Positions 49,483 through 58,140 of a stretch of DNA of 64,000 bases are shown here, piece after piece; the stretch's first letter is position 1; each line of letters begins with the position of its first letter. The stretch comes from Microbispora hainanensis. Its GTDB lineage: Bacteria > Actinomycetota > Actinomycetes > Streptosporangiales > Streptosporangiaceae. The stretch lies in assembly GCF_006874475.1 (NCBI RefSeq), contig NZ_VIRM01000027.1, forward strand, positions 1-64,000, written 5' to 3'. The translations under genes were made by a program, and so were the position numbers. The notes under the pieces were generated by a model. The model did not search any database and was not told where the DNA came from. It worked only from the letters and a program-made list of their open reading frames with translations.

Positions 49483-51963
49483 ATGGATCTGTTCGACATC
49501 GATCCTGAGCGCCTTCGTCGTTCGAACGATGGCGACGGTGAGTGGTGGGACCGTCTGATCGCCAATTCCCCGCTGTGGTCGTCCGACGGCTCGTCCGCCC
49601 GCGAGCCCTTCCCGATCATCGGCCTTGAGTCGCAGCGTGCGAGCCTCGCCGAGGCCGAGGGCGACACCGACACCGACACCGACAGCGACACCGATAGCAG
49701 CAGCGGTGGCGCGCCCGGTGCCGGTCAGGGCAAGGGTCGGTCGTCGTGGGTGGTGGTGGGGTCTGTTCGTGAGGTGGCGCAGGAGCTGGCGCTGGCGCCG
49801 CTTCCCGACGACGTGGACACCTGCCTTGCCGAGGCGGAGGAGTTGCTGTTCGCCCGTGACCGGATCACCTGCGCCCTGGCCGACCGCGTCGGCCGGGTCC
49901 ATCGAGCGGGGCAGGCCAAGCAGCATGGGCATGCCTCCACCCGGTCCTGGCTGCGTACCGCCGGGGGGATGACGGTGGGCGGTGCGGGCCGCCTGCTCAT
50001 GCTGGGCGCGGAGCTGCCGCGGTTGCCGGTGGTGCGGGAGAAGTTCGCCGTGGGTGAGTTGGCGGCGGGGGTGGTGGAGGCCATCTGCGCCGCCGTCGCC
50101 GGGCTGTCGGACGAGAACGCCGCACTGGCGGAGCCGATCCTGGTGGAGCTGGCCGGCAAAGCAGGCGCGGCCGAAGTGGCCAAAGCCGGCCGCCATTTGC
50201 GGGCGGTGCTCGACCCCGACGGCGAAGAACGCGATGAGCAGGCCGACTACGAGCGGCGCTTCCTACGGGTTCGCCCCGGCAAGGGCGGCGGCGTGGAAGG
50301 GGAGTTCTACATTCCCCGTGAACCCGGCGCCCGCCTGATGACCCTGTTGCAGGAGTACGCCAAGAAGAAGGCCGACGGCGATGACCGCACGCTGACGGAG
50401 CGCCAGGCCGACGCGCTCATCGCCGCACTCGAGCAGCAGATCGTCACCGAACTCCTCGTCGTGGTCAGCGCCGAATCCCTCCCCACCGACCCCGAAAACA
50501 CCGACCCCGAAAACACCAACCCCGCCGCCGACAACACCGGCAACCCTGCGCCCGCCGAAGCTGACGACCTCGACACTGCCGAGGCCGAGGCAGATGCCGG
50601 TGCGGAGAGCGCCGGCGACACCGGCGCCCCTGTGCCCGCCGAAGCCGACGACACCAGCGGCTACGCCCCCGACGCCACCGGAAGCGCCGACGACCCCAGC
50701 AAGGCCGACGACGCCGTCCCCGGCGCGATGAGCGACTCCGGTGCTGAGTGCGCGCCCGACGCCCCGAGCGAGTTCGATACTGCGGAGGCGGAGGCGGAGG
50801 CGGAGTCAGGTGCCGGTGCGGGGAGCGATGCCGATGCCGACGGAGCTGCGGACGCCGGTGCCACGAGCGGCGATGGCACCTGCGATATCGCAGAGGCCGA
50901 TGTCAGTGGCGTGGGCACGGCCGAGGCCGACCTTGCCACCGGCCCTGTCACCGACTCCGCCCCTGCCCCTGGCCCTGCCGATGTCATGGCCGGCCTCCGC
51001 GACGAGGAGTCTCGCGGCTGTGGAGTCGGTGAGTGCGGGGCCGGTGAGCGGCGGCCCGGGGAGTGCGTGCCGCGCGACACCGCAAGCACCGCCTCCCCCG
51101 AGGGCGACCACGGCGAGGGCGACGAGACCGTGAACACCAGCTCTGCCGAGGGCGACGACACCGCGCCCGTAGAGGGCGATGGCTGCATTCGCGGCGTGGC
51201 CCGGTCCGGAGCTACCTACGCCCGTCAGGGCGCGCCAGCATGGCCTGCTGGCGGTGGCGGGCATTCGGACACAGCGTCTTCGGACACAGCGTCTTCGGGC
51301 GGGACGGCTTCGGACGCACCGCCATCACAGGCTTCGGGGGCGGCGCGGCCGGATCCTCCTCCCGAGGACCCCTCCGCGCATCACACCCACGCCGGGCCTC
51401 GGCCTGCGGGGGACTGCCGGCATGGCCAGGGCACGCCGGGGACGTCGGAGGGGGCGTCATCGGGAGCAGCTCCGGGAGGGGCGCCGGGAGGGGCGGCAGG
51501 TACGCTTCCCGGGGCGTTCCTGGGGACGACGCTGGGAGCCTCGTTGGGAATGGTGCCGGGGTTGCTGCTGGCGACCGGGCAGGTGCTGCCCGTCTCCAGC
51601 GTGCACCGCCTCGCCCGCACCAGCACGTTGGTGCGGATCGTCATGAACGCCGACGGGCAGGTGCTGGACATGGGCCGCAAGGTCCGCCTGGCCACTCCGG
51701 CGCAGCGGCGGGCGGTGTTCGCCCGGTATGCCACCTGCTGGATCGACGGCTGCCCGCTTCCGGCGACGATGTGCCAGATCGACCACGCCGACAACTGGAG
51801 CAGCGGCGGCCTCACCGACCTGAAGCTGCTGGGTCCGGCCTGCCAGTTCCACAACCGCGACCGCTACCAGCACCCCGAGCGCTACACCCGCCGCAAAGAA
51901 GGCATCGACCGCTGGGCCTTCACCTACCACCGACTGGGGAGAGCCCGGCGACTACGCGAGTGA
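49483..51963 (+). CDS. DUF222/13E12-type HNH endonuclease, complete
   Basis: 826 aa. N-terminal DUF222 region (about 80-330), then about 300 residues of acidic Ala/Glu/Asp/Gly-rich low complexity, and a C-terminal HNH domain: CWIDGCPLPATMCQIDHADN, WSSGGLTDLKLLGPACQFHN. The DUF222 part is almost identical to the gene cut at the left window edge, which lies in the opposite direction 48.7 kb away, while the linkers differ. ATG 49483 is chosen because the paralogue starts there and GAGGAGGG precedes it. The cellular role of these proteins is not established. Confidence 0.9.
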   Translation: MDLFDIDPERLRRSNDGDGEWWDRLIANSPLWSSDGSSAREPFPIIGLESQRASLAEAEGDTDTDTDSDTDSSSGGAPGAGQGKGRSSWVVVGSVREVAQELALAPLPDDVDTCLAEAEELLFARDRITCALADRVGRVHRAGQAKQHGHASTRSWLRTAGGMTVGGAGRLLMLGAELPRLPVVREKFAVGELAAGVVEAICAAVAGLSDENAALAEPILVELAGKAGAAEVAKAGRHLRAVLDPDGEERDEQADYERRFLRVRPGKGGGVEGEFYIPREPGARLMTLLQEYAKKKADGDDRTLTERQADALIAALEQQIVTELLVVVSAESLPTDPENTDPENTNPAADNTGNPAPAEADDLDTAEAEADAGAESAGDTGAPVPAEADDTSGYAPDATGSADDPSKADDAVPGAMSDSGAECAPDAPSEFDTAEAEAEAESGAGAGSDADADGAADAGATSGDGTCDIAEADVSGVGTAEADLATGPVTDSAPAPGPADVMAGLRDEESRGCGVGECGAGERRPGECVPRDTASTASPEGDHGEGDETVNTSSAEGDDTAPVEGDGCIRGVARSGATYARQGAPAWPAGGGGHSDTASSDTASSGGTASDAPPSQASGAARPDPPPEDPSAHHTHAGPRPAGDCRHGQGTPGTSEGASSGAAPGGAPGGAAGTLPGAFLGTTLGASLGMVPGLLLATGQVLPVSSVHRLARTSTLVRIVMNADGQVLDMGRKVRLATPAQRRAVFARYATCWIDGCPLPATMCQIDHADNWSSGGLTDLKLLGPACQFHNRDRYQHPERYTRRKEGIDRWAFTYHRLGRARRLRE
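51265..51294. repeat. 15-bp in-frame repeat, two units
   Basis: TCGGACACAGCGTCT twice (a degenerate third follows) in the low-complexity linker of the DUF222/HNH gene. Confidence 0.9.
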
Positions 51964-52003
51964 GGGGAGGAACGGGTCGATCGCCGTGAACGACGGCGGT
52001 CGG

Positions 52004-52057
52004 CTGATGCGGTGATGCGGTGATGCGGTGCGGCGATGCGGCGATGCGGCGATGCGG
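52004..52057. repeat. 9-bp tandem repeat
   Basis: GCGGTGATG/GCGGCGATG units, about six copies with small slips, directly after the DUF222/HNH gene. Confidence 0.9.
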
Positions 52058-52225
52058 GTGGTGGGGCGATGCGGTGGTGAGGTAGTGGGGTGGCGCGGTG
52101 GCGCGGCCGGTCACGCCGTCTGCTGGCGCCGGAGGTGGGCGCTGTGCTCGGCGAACTTGGGGAGCATGGCCGGTCGCGTGCCGGTGACCTCTGTCGGCGC
52201 GGCCCGGCGGACAGCGGTCCTTCAT

Positions 52226-52299
52226 GCAGCGTCACCCGATGACGCAGCGTCACCCGATGACGCAGCGTCACCCCGATGGCGCAGCGTCGCCCTGAGAGC
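52226..52299. repeat. 18-19-bp tandem repeat, four units
   Basis: GCAGCGTCACCCGATGAC twice exactly, then two 19-bp variants, in the intergenic stretch upstream of the secreted-protein gene. Confidence 0.92.
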
Positions 52300-52439
52300 C
52301 CAGCGTGCCTCGAGGATGCAGCGCAAAAAAGGCATCAGCAACCGCACAGCACATCGCACCAGCGGGAGAAGAGAGGCGAAGTGTGGGGTATGGGACGGAT
52401 GCGTCGCTTGTGTACCAATACAAAGGCAGGTGTGGACGG

Positions 52440-53105
52440 ATGGGCGACAAGAGGGCAGGGAGAACCCGCATCGTGGCGGCGTCCGCCCGGCGGATGGCCG
52501 TCGCCGCGTTCCTCATCGTGATACCGAGCGTCGTGGCAGCGCATGAGGCGATGGCGGCGCCGGCCGCCGGCCACGCCCCGCACGCGTTCGGCCAGAGTGG
52601 CCAGGGGAAGATGAGCGCGACCAAGATGAGTGCGGCCAAGAAGAGCGCGGCCAAGAAGAGCGCGGGCAAGAAGGGTAAGAAGGGCAAGGGCAAGAAGGGC
52701 AAGGGTCGCGGTAACGGTGGAGCCCGCCTGGACGCCCGTCTCGCCGGCTTCGAAGCTGGCGCTAACGAAGCTGGCGCTAACGGGGGTGGCGGTCATGGGG
52801 GTGGCGGTCGCGGCGGCGGCTTCGGTCACGGCGGAGGTGGCGGGGGCATGCAGCGCACGTCCGGCATGAACACCGCCAACGCCCCGACGATCAGCAGTCC
52901 GCCGTATCAGCTCAACACGGGCAAGCGCAACGTGCAGGCTCCCGCGGGCAACAGCGCCGTGGACTTCGCCGGCGTCCAGCAGGTGTCGAGCGTCAGCGTT
53001 TTCACCGACTCCCTCAGCGGCAACTGCAGGGGCGGGATGGAGAACTGCTCGATCAACCAGAACCTGCGGGCCGCGGAGGACAGAGGCGGCAGCATCGGCC
53101 ACTAA
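52440..53105 (+). CDS. Secreted Lys/Gly-rich low-complexity protein
   Basis: 221 aa. Signal peptide RRMAVAAFLIVIPSVVAAHE with a likely cut after AMAAPA; then a very basic segment (KMSAAKKSAAKKSAGKKGKK and GKGKKGKGRGNGG), a Gly/His-rich segment (GGGGHGGGGRGGGFGHGGGG) and a more ordered C-terminal 90 residues with two cysteines (NCRGGMENC). It is probably an extracellular or cell-wall-bound protein. No family recognised. The Lys/Gly parts are built from 9-15-bp repeats. The stop lies in the first unit of an 11-bp repeat followed by a terminator. Confidence 0.75.
   Translation: MGDKRAGRTRIVAASARRMAVAAFLIVIPSVVAAHEAMAAPAAGHAPHAFGQSGQGKMSATKMSAAKKSAAKKSAGKKGKKGKGKKGKGRGNGGARLDARLAGFEAGANEAGANGGGGHGGGGRGGGFGHGGGGGGMQRTSGMNTANAPTISSPPYQLNTGKRNVQAPAGNSAVDFAGVQQVSSVSVFTDSLSGNCRGGMENCSINQNLRAAEDRGGSIGH
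52611..52712. repeat. 15-bp and 6-9-bp in-frame repeats (Lys-rich region)
   Basis: Units like AAGATGAGCGCGACC and AAGAAGAGCGCGGCC, then AAGAAGGGC/AAGGGC, encoding the Lys/Ser/Ala and Lys/Gly repeats of the secreted protein. Confidence 0.88.
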
Positions 53106-53172
53106 TCGGCCACTAATCGGCCACTAAGCGGCCACTGACCGGCCACTGAAGCCACTAAACCGGTCACTGACA
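53097..53172. repeat. 11-bp tandem repeat at a stop codon, about seven units
   Basis: GGCCACTAATC units; each carries TAA or TGA. The first TAA is the stop of the secreted-protein gene. With an 11-bp period the stops fall in all three frames. Confidence 0.94.
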
Positions 53173-53174
53173 GG

Positions 53175-53217
53175 AGACGGGCGCCTTCCGCGCGAAAATG
53201 GAAGACGCCCGTCTTTT
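53175..53217 (+). terminator. Rho-independent terminator
   Basis: AGACGGGCG-C-CTTCC pairs with GGAAG-A-CGCCCGTCT (15-nt arms, one mismatch, 10-nt loop), followed by TTTT. Terminates the secreted-protein gene and lies at the end of the convergent gene at 53234. Confidence 0.88.
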
Positions 53218-53233
53218 CAACGATGCCCAGGGA

Positions 53234-53878
53234 TCAGAGTTCGCCGCTCTCGATCGCCTGCTTGAGGGCCTGCTGCAACTGCTGGTGCGAGGCGGTGCCG
53301 TTCGCGGCGACGAAGTCGATCAGCGAGGAGTCCGACTCGAAGGTGAGGTTCTCCGTGACGCGGGTCTTCCCGCCGGGCAGCGACTTGAAGTCGATCTTCT
53401 GGTGCGTGACCACGTTGGGCTCCGACCAGCTGTCGGTCTCGTAGTAGAACCCGGTCGGGTGGAGCCGCTGCTGCGCGTGGGTCTTGCTGACCACAATCGT
53501 GCCCTCGTACGGGATCTCTTCGATCGCGGTGAGGTTGCGGTAGGTCGTGGAGCCCTGCTTGCACTCCTTGTGCGTGATGACCCGCTTCAGGAACGGGTTC
53601 TTGCCGATGTGGTTGTTGAAGTTCGAGTACTTGTAGAAGGTCAGCGGCATCGGCGAGTCGATGTCGACCGAGATGCTGTTCGTGACCTGGCTCCGGCCCG
53701 AGTCGGGCGCGGGCGGTGTGGTGTCGGTGAAGTGGTAGGTGTCCCAGGCGGTCTGCCACTCGGCGGCGATTTGGGCGTCGCTCTCGGGCGTGTCGGCGTT
53801 CGCGGGAGCGGACAGAGCGGTGAGGACGACGGCGGCGGCGAACGTCTGGGCCGCGGCCACTCGGAGGATCTTTCTCAC
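53234..53878 (-). CDS. Secreted protein of unknown family, 214 aa
   Basis: Sec signal peptide (KILRVAAAQTFAAAVVLTAL, cleavage near ANA-DT). The mature part (about 186 aa) has mixed beta/alpha character: NLTAIEEIPYEGTIVVSKTH, GGKTRVTENLTFESDSS and a C-terminal helix QQLQQALKQAIESGEL. The beta-rich core ending in a long helix vaguely recalls SRPBCC lipid-binding folds, but this is a guess. It stands alone, convergent with the Lys/Gly-rich secreted protein. Confidence 0.75.
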   Translation of the reverse strand: MRKILRVAAAQTFAAAVVLTALSAPANADTPESDAQIAAEWQTAWDTYHFTDTTPPAPDSGRSQVTNSISVDIDSPMPLTFYKYSNFNNHIGKNPFLKRVITHKECKQGSTTYRNLTAIEEIPYEGTIVVSKTHAQQRLHPTGFYYETDSWSEPNVVTHQKIDFKSLPGGKTRVTENLTFESDSSLIDFVAANGTASHQQLQQALKQAIESGEL

Positions 53879-53936
53879 GTGTACCTCGGAAAGAGGAGAA
53901 ATGGTACGAGTGATCTTCTACCGCAACCGCAACCTG

Positions 53937-54827
53937 TTACAGAAGAGGCGATGCCGAATCGGCCGCGGCCCGCACGAACTCCCGTACACGCGCGCTCGTG
54001 TTGGTCGCCTGCCACACCGGTCCGCGCTCGATCGGCGGCGCGTTCCGGATGGGCACGTACGCGACGTCGGGTCGCGGATAGTACGTGCGGCTGTGCTCGC
54101 CCACCGGCAGCACGCCCTTGCCCATCGCGACGAGGGACAGCATCTCCGAGAACGTGCCGCCCGCCGGTCCCTGGGGCACGGGGCGGCCTGACGGGGTGTG
54201 GGTGGGCGTGCGGTCGCGCTTGAACTCGGCGGAGGTGACCGAGGGGTACTGCACCACGGGGTGGTCGCCGAGGACCTCCAGGGACACCGATTCCTCGCGG
54301 GCCAGCGGATGCCCGGCCGCCACGGCCAGCACGCGGGGCTCCCGCAGCAGGACCGGCCCGCGGGCCATGCCGTCGAAGGGATAGGAGGCGATGAGGACGT
54401 CCACCGAGCCGTCGACCAGGCTCGCCCGCGAGTTGGACAGCTGCACCTCCTGGACCTCCACCTCGCAGTCCGGATGGCGCTCGCTGAACAGGGCGACGGC
54501 CCGCAGCAGCACCGGCGCCGTCCACTCGCCGAGGAAGGCCACGCGAAGCCGGCCGGTGACCTTGCGGCCCGCCTCGACGGCCCGGCGTACGGCGGCCTGC
54601 ATCTGGGCGGCCAGGGGCGCCAGGTCGTCGGCGAACCGCCGCCCGATCGGCGTGAGGCGGACGACGCGGCTCGTGCGCTCGAACAGCGGCGCGCCGATGC
54701 GCCGCTCCAGCTTCTTGATCACATGGCTGACCCGGCCGGTCGTGACCCCCAGGCGCTCGGCCGTACGGCCGAAGTGCAGTTCCTCGGCCAGCGTCAGGAA
54801 GGTCTCGATCTCGTGCCGTTCGAGCAT
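53937..54827 (-). CDS. LysR-family transcriptional regulator
   Basis: 296 aa. HTH ERHEIETFLTLAEELHFGRT and TTGRVSHVIKKLERRIGAPL, effector domain typical of the family. Divergent from a VOC-domain gene with a perfect inverted repeat between them, so control of that gene is likely. ATG 54827 starts MLERHEIETF; a longer frame upstream crosses the operator and is not used. Confidence 0.92.
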   Translation of the reverse strand: MLERHEIETFLTLAEELHFGRTAERLGVTTGRVSHVIKKLERRIGAPLFERTSRVVRLTPIGRRFADDLAPLAAQMQAAVRRAVEAGRKVTGRLRVAFLGEWTAPVLLRAVALFSERHPDCEVEVQEVQLSNSRASLVDGSVDVLIASYPFDGMARGPVLLREPRVLAVAAGHPLAREESVSLEVLGDHPVVQYPSVTSAEFKRDRTPTHTPSGRPVPQGPAGGTFSEMLSLVAMGKGVLPVGEHSRTYYPRPDVAYVPIRNAPPIERGPVWQATNTSARVREFVRAAADSASPLL

Positions 54828-54835
54828 GTGGGGTC

Positions 54836-54862
54836 CGATCGTTGAAGATGAGTCAACGATCG
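54836..54862. promoter_or_regulatory. LysR-type operator, 10-bp perfect inverted repeat
   Basis: CGATCGTTGA-N7-TCAACGATCG in the 86-bp space between the LysR and VOC genes. It includes T-N11-A-type symmetry and starts nine bp upstream of the LysR gene, consistent with autoregulation. Confidence 0.75.
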
Positions 54863-54913
54863 TAGCGTGATCAGGGCTTGGTGCCGGCCGCCGCGACGAG
54901 CATCGTTGGATCC

Positions 54914-55375
54914 ATGAGCACAACGAACATGCGGGTCAAGGGTTTCGATCATCTGGTGCTGACCGTGGCGGACGTCGAGCGGTCGCTGACGTTCTACTGC
55001 GACGTCCTCGGCCTGGAACCGGTGCGGGTCGACGAGTGGCGGGCCGGGAAGGTGCCGTTCCCCTCTGTGCGGGTGTCGCCGGACACCATCATCGACCTGC
55101 TGCGCGGCGAGCGGGGTGAGCCGAACGTCGACCACTTCTGCCTGGTCGTCGAGCCGCTGGACTGGCAGGAGGTCATCGACTCCGGCGTCTTCACCGTCAT
55201 CGACGGACCCGGCCCCCGGTTCGGTGCCCGCGGCGTCGCCACCTCGGTGTACGTGAAGGATCCCGACGGCAATGTCATCGAACTGCGCTGGTATCCCCAG
55301 GACAGGGAGCAGGACAGGGAGCAGGACGGGGAGCAGGACAAGGAGCAGGACAAGGAGCAGGACAAGGAGGAATGA
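54914..55375 (+). CDS. VOC/glyoxalase-family metalloprotein with repeat-encoded tail
   Basis: 153 aa. One VOC module pair: metal ligands His in GFDHLVLTVADVERS, His in NVDHFCLVVE and Glu in DGNVIELRWYP. Members act as glyoxalases, dioxygenases or resistance proteins; the substrate is unknown. The last 25 residues (QDREQDREQDGEQDKEQDKE) come from six 12-bp units and are highly charged. Probably controlled by the divergent LysR protein. Confidence 0.88.
   Translation: MSTTNMRVKGFDHLVLTVADVERSLTFYCDVLGLEPVRVDEWRAGKVPFPSVRVSPDTIIDLLRGERGEPNVDHFCLVVEPLDWQEVIDSGVFTVIDGPGPRFGARGVATSVYVKDPDGNVIELRWYPQDREQDREQDGEQDKEQDKEQDKEE
55298..55369. repeat. 12-bp in-frame tandem repeat, six units
   Basis: CAGGACAGGGAG to CAGGACAAGGAG units ending 6 bp before the stop of the VOC gene. 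Every unit carries a purine-rich SD-like AGGGAG/AAGGAG. Confidence 0.96.
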
Positions 55376-55465
55376 GAGTTCGGTCGCAACGGTGCGGCGC
55401 CGGGGCCCCGGCCGTCCGAACGCGGTAGATCCGGGTGAGGACGGCCGGAAGAAGGGCGGGCACCG

Positions 55466-56653
55466 ATGGCGGGGGCGGACAACACGGCGGACAACAGGGC
55501 GGACAACAGGGCGGACAACAGGGCGGACAACAGGGCGGACAACAGGGCGAACAGCGGGACGGACAAGCGCGCCGACCTGGTGCTGGAGGGCGGTGGCGTC
55601 AAGGGCGTGGGCCTGGTCGGCGCGCTGCACGAGCTGCACGCCGCCGGCTACCGGTTCGGACGGGCCGCGGGCACCCGCGTCGTCGGCACCTCCGCGGGAG
55701 CGGTGGTGGGTGCGCTGGCCGCGGCCGGGATGCGGCCGGAGCGCATGCGCGAGCTCCTGTTCGGCGTCGACTATCGCAGGTTCAGGGACGCGTCCGCCGT
55801 GGAACGCGTCCCGCTGGTCGGCAGAGGGTTCTCGCTGCTGTCCCTGCTGTTCGAACGGGGTGTGTTCGAGGGCGACTACCTGCGGGAGTGGCTGGGCAAC
55901 GAGCTGGCCGGCCTGGGCGTCGAGACGTTCGACGACCTGGCGCTCGACGACCCGGCGCCCTGGATGGGCGAAGACCAGCGCTACAGCCTGGTGGTGACGG
56001 CCACGGACGTCACCCTGGGCCGGCTGGTGCGCCTGCCGTGGGACTACCGGAGCGTCTACGGCGTGGCGGAGCCGGGCAGGCAGCGGGTGGCCGACGCGGT
56101 CCGCGCCTCGATGTCGATCCCCTTCTTCTTCGAGCCCGTCACGATCACCAATCCCGGCACGGGGCTGGTCTCGACCCTGGTGGACGGCGGGGTGCTGTCC
56201 AACTTTCCCATCGACACGCTCGACCGGACCGACGGGGAGCAGCCGCGCTGGCCGACGTTCGGGGTCAAACTGCTCCCCGCGTTCCGGGAGGACACGCTCA
56301 GGCTGCCGCTCGCCGGGGCTCCCCACCTGCCCGCGCTGCGGCTGCTGGCGTCGCTGGTCGGGACCGCGATCGTCGGCCACGACCAGACCTATCTGGACCA
56401 GCCCTGGGTCAGGGCCCGCACCATCCAGGTCGACACCGAACGCGTGGGGGTGGTCGACTTCGACCTCGACGAACGGCAGAAGCTCCACCTCTACCTCAAC
56501 GGCCGGACGGCCGGGGCGGCCTTCCTGTCCACCTGGAACTGGGACGACTACCGCGCCCGCTTCCGTCCCCCGGCGAGAACCGGTGGGCGGAAAACCAGTG
56601 GGCGGAAAACCGGTGGCAGGGCCGAGACGGCCGGGAGTCTACTTGGCCCATGA
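55466..56653 (+). CDS. Patatin-like phospholipase with repeat-encoded N-terminus
   Basis: 395 aa lipid acyl hydrolase. Oxyanion motif LVLEGGGVKGVGLVGAL, nucleophile elbow VGTSAGAVVG (Ser) and catalytic Asp in LVDGGVLSNFPID. The first 30 residues (repeated NRAD) and the last 20 (GGRKTSGRKTGGR) are encoded by tandem repeats and lie outside the conserved domain. No signal peptide. Its stop overlaps the next gene as ATGA. Confidence 0.9.
   Translation: MAGADNTADNRADNRADNRADNRADNRANSGTDKRADLVLEGGGVKGVGLVGALHELHAAGYRFGRAAGTRVVGTSAGAVVGALAAAGMRPERMRELLFGVDYRRFRDASAVERVPLVGRGFSLLSLLFERGVFEGDYLREWLGNELAGLGVETFDDLALDDPAPWMGEDQRYSLVVTATDVTLGRLVRLPWDYRSVYGVAEPGRQRVADAVRASMSIPFFFEPVTITNPGTGLVSTLVDGGVLSNFPIDTLDRTDGEQPRWPTFGVKLLPAFREDTLRLPLAGAPHLPALRLLASLVGTAIVGHDQTYLDQPWVRARTIQVDTERVGVVDFDLDERQKLHLYLNGRTAGAAFLSTWNWDDYRARFRPPARTGGRKTSGRKTGGRAETAGSLLGP
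55474..55557. repeat. 12-bp in-frame tandem repeat, seven units
   Basis: GGCGGACAACAG units starting three codons after the patatin ATG; encodes (NRAD)n. Confidence 0.96.
56581..56625. repeat. 15-bp in-frame repeat, two to three units
   Basis: CGGTGGGCGGAAAAC units shortly before the patatin stop; encodes GGRKT repeats. Confidence 0.92.
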
Positions 56654-57414
56654 TCGTTATCTCGGCCGCCTCCGGCGCGCTCGGCCGTCTTGTCATCGAG
56701 TCCCTACGCACCCGTACGGAGGTGGTGGCCGCGGTGCGCGACCCCGGGCGCGCACCCGAGGGCGTGCCGGCACGCCGTGGTGACTACGACGACCCGGCGA
56801 GCCTGCGCGAGGCGTTCGACGGGGCCGCCCGTCTCCTCCTGATCTCCTCTCCCGAACTCGACACTCCCCGCAGGATCCGGCAGCACCTGAACGCGGTGAC
56901 CGCAGCCAAGGAGGCCGGCGTCGGCGCGGTCGTCTTCACCAGCTTCCTGGGAGCCGGTGCCGGCGCGACCGGCATGACGGAGGCCTATCACGCCACCGAG
57001 CAGGCCCTGATCGGCAGCGGCCTGCCGTACACGTTCCTGCGCCACCCCTTCTACAGCGACGCGTTCGTCCCGCGGGTGGTCGACGGCGAGATCACCGGCA
57101 GCGCGGGCGGCCGCGGGCTGAACACGGCGTTCCGGTCGGATCTCGCCGAGGCGGCGGCCAACGTGCTGACCGGTGAGGGGCATCTGGGCCGGGCGTACGA
57201 CTTCACGGGGCCGCTGTGGAGCCACCCCGAGGTGGCCGAGGAGCTCGGCGTGCCCTACCGCGAGGTGCCCGACGCCGGACCGGGCCCGATGAGCTGGATC
57301 AACGCGCAGATACGCGCGGGGCTGCTGGAGCAGCAGACCGACGATCTCGAACGGGTGCTCGGCCGGCCCCCCGTCACCGTCGCCTCCCATATCCGAAGCA
57401 TTGCGTTGTCTTGA
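56650..57414 (+). CDS. NmrA/NAD(P)H-binding oxidoreductase-like protein
   Basis: 254 aa, atypical SDR of the NmrA/QOR2 type: MIVISAASGALGRLVIESL at the nucleotide site (GxxGxxG), LLLISSPELDTPRRIRQHLN, VVFTSFLGAGAGATGMTEAY and TFLRHPFYSDAFVPR. Likely an NADPH-dependent quinone reductase or a redox sensor. ATGA overlap with the patatin gene couples the two. Confidence 0.87.
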   Translation: MIVISAASGALGRLVIESLRTRTEVVAAVRDPGRAPEGVPARRGDYDDPASLREAFDGAARLLLISSPELDTPRRIRQHLNAVTAAKEAGVGAVVFTSFLGAGAGATGMTEAYHATEQALIGSGLPYTFLRHPFYSDAFVPRVVDGEITGSAGGRGLNTAFRSDLAEAAANVLTGEGHLGRAYDFTGPLWSHPEVAEELGVPYREVPDAGPGPMSWINAQIRAGLLEQQTDDLERVLGRPPVTVASHIRSIALS

Positions 57415-57484
57415 CAATTTTATTTTTCGGTGCGACCGTGGGAACCACGACGGAGCCGACAACGGCGCCGGCAGGCAAACGGCA

Positions 57485-57528
57485 GACACGCGGAAGACAC
57501 GCGGAAGACACGCGGAAGACACAGAGGA
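57485..57528. repeat. 11-bp tandem repeat in a 5' leader
   Basis: ACACGCGGAAG three times, then ACACAGAGGAG, which is the ribosome binding site of the gene at 57537. Each unit carries GGAAG. Confidence 0.94.
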
Positions 57529-57536
57529 GCAGCGCC

Positions 57537-58127
57537 ATGCGCATCGTGGTCATCGAGTTCATGAGCCTGGACGGCGTCGTACAGGCGCCGGGCGGTCCCG
57601 AGGAGGACACCGACGGCGGCTTCGCGCACGGCGGCTGGACACACCCGTTCTTCGACCCGGAGACCGTCGGCGGCGCCTTCGACGCCACGGTGAGCAAGGC
57701 GGAGGGGCTGCTCTACGGCCGTCGGACCTGGCAGAACATGGCCGCCGCCTGGCCCGGGCGGGCCGGTGACCCGTTCGCCGACAAGATGAACGCAATGCCG
57801 AAATACGTGGTGTCCGACACCCTGGGCGACGACGAGATGACCTGGAACACCACGCGAATCCCCGGCGACACCGCCGTCGCCCGCATCCGCGAACTGCGGG
57901 ACACGGGCGACGGTGACCTGGTCGTCATGGGGAGCCCGAGCCTCGTGCGCACCCTCCTGCACGAGGACCTGGTCGACGAGCTCCGGCTGATCGTCTCGCC
58001 GGTGCTCCTCGGCGGCGGAAAGACGATCTTCCCGAACGGCGGCCTGCGGCGCAGGTTCGAACTCGTCTCCGCGGCCACCGGCGGCACCGGCGTGCAGGTG
58101 TGCACCTACCGCCGGGCCGTCGAGTGA
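57537..58127 (+). CDS. Dihydrofolate reductase-like (RibD C-terminal) protein
   Basis: 196 aa. VVIEFMSLDGVVQAPGGPEE, LLYGRRTWQNMAAAWP, DLVVMGSPSLVRTLL and LIVSPVLLGGGKTIFP are typical of the RibD_C/DHFR-like family of small NADPH reductases, mostly of unknown substrate in actinomycetes. ATG 57537 follows AGAGGAG in the last unit of an 11-bp repeat. Confidence 0.9.
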   Translation: MRIVVIEFMSLDGVVQAPGGPEEDTDGGFAHGGWTHPFFDPETVGGAFDATVSKAEGLLYGRRTWQNMAAAWPGRAGDPFADKMNAMPKYVVSDTLGDDEMTWNTTRIPGDTAVARIRELRDTGDGDLVVMGSPSLVRTLLHEDLVDELRLIVSPVLLGGGKTIFPNGGLRRRFELVSAATGGTGVQVCTYRRAVE

Positions 58128-58140
58128 ATGCCGGAATCCT

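Larger units (their letters stand above)
51964..52439. other. 476-bp intergenic stretch, repeat-rich
   Basis: No credible gene. It holds two tandem repeat arrays (9 bp and 18 bp) and, from about 52320, AT-richer sequence (GCAAAAAAGGCATCAG, TGTACCAATACAAAGG) likely to be the promoter and leader of the secreted-protein gene. Confidence 0.7.
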
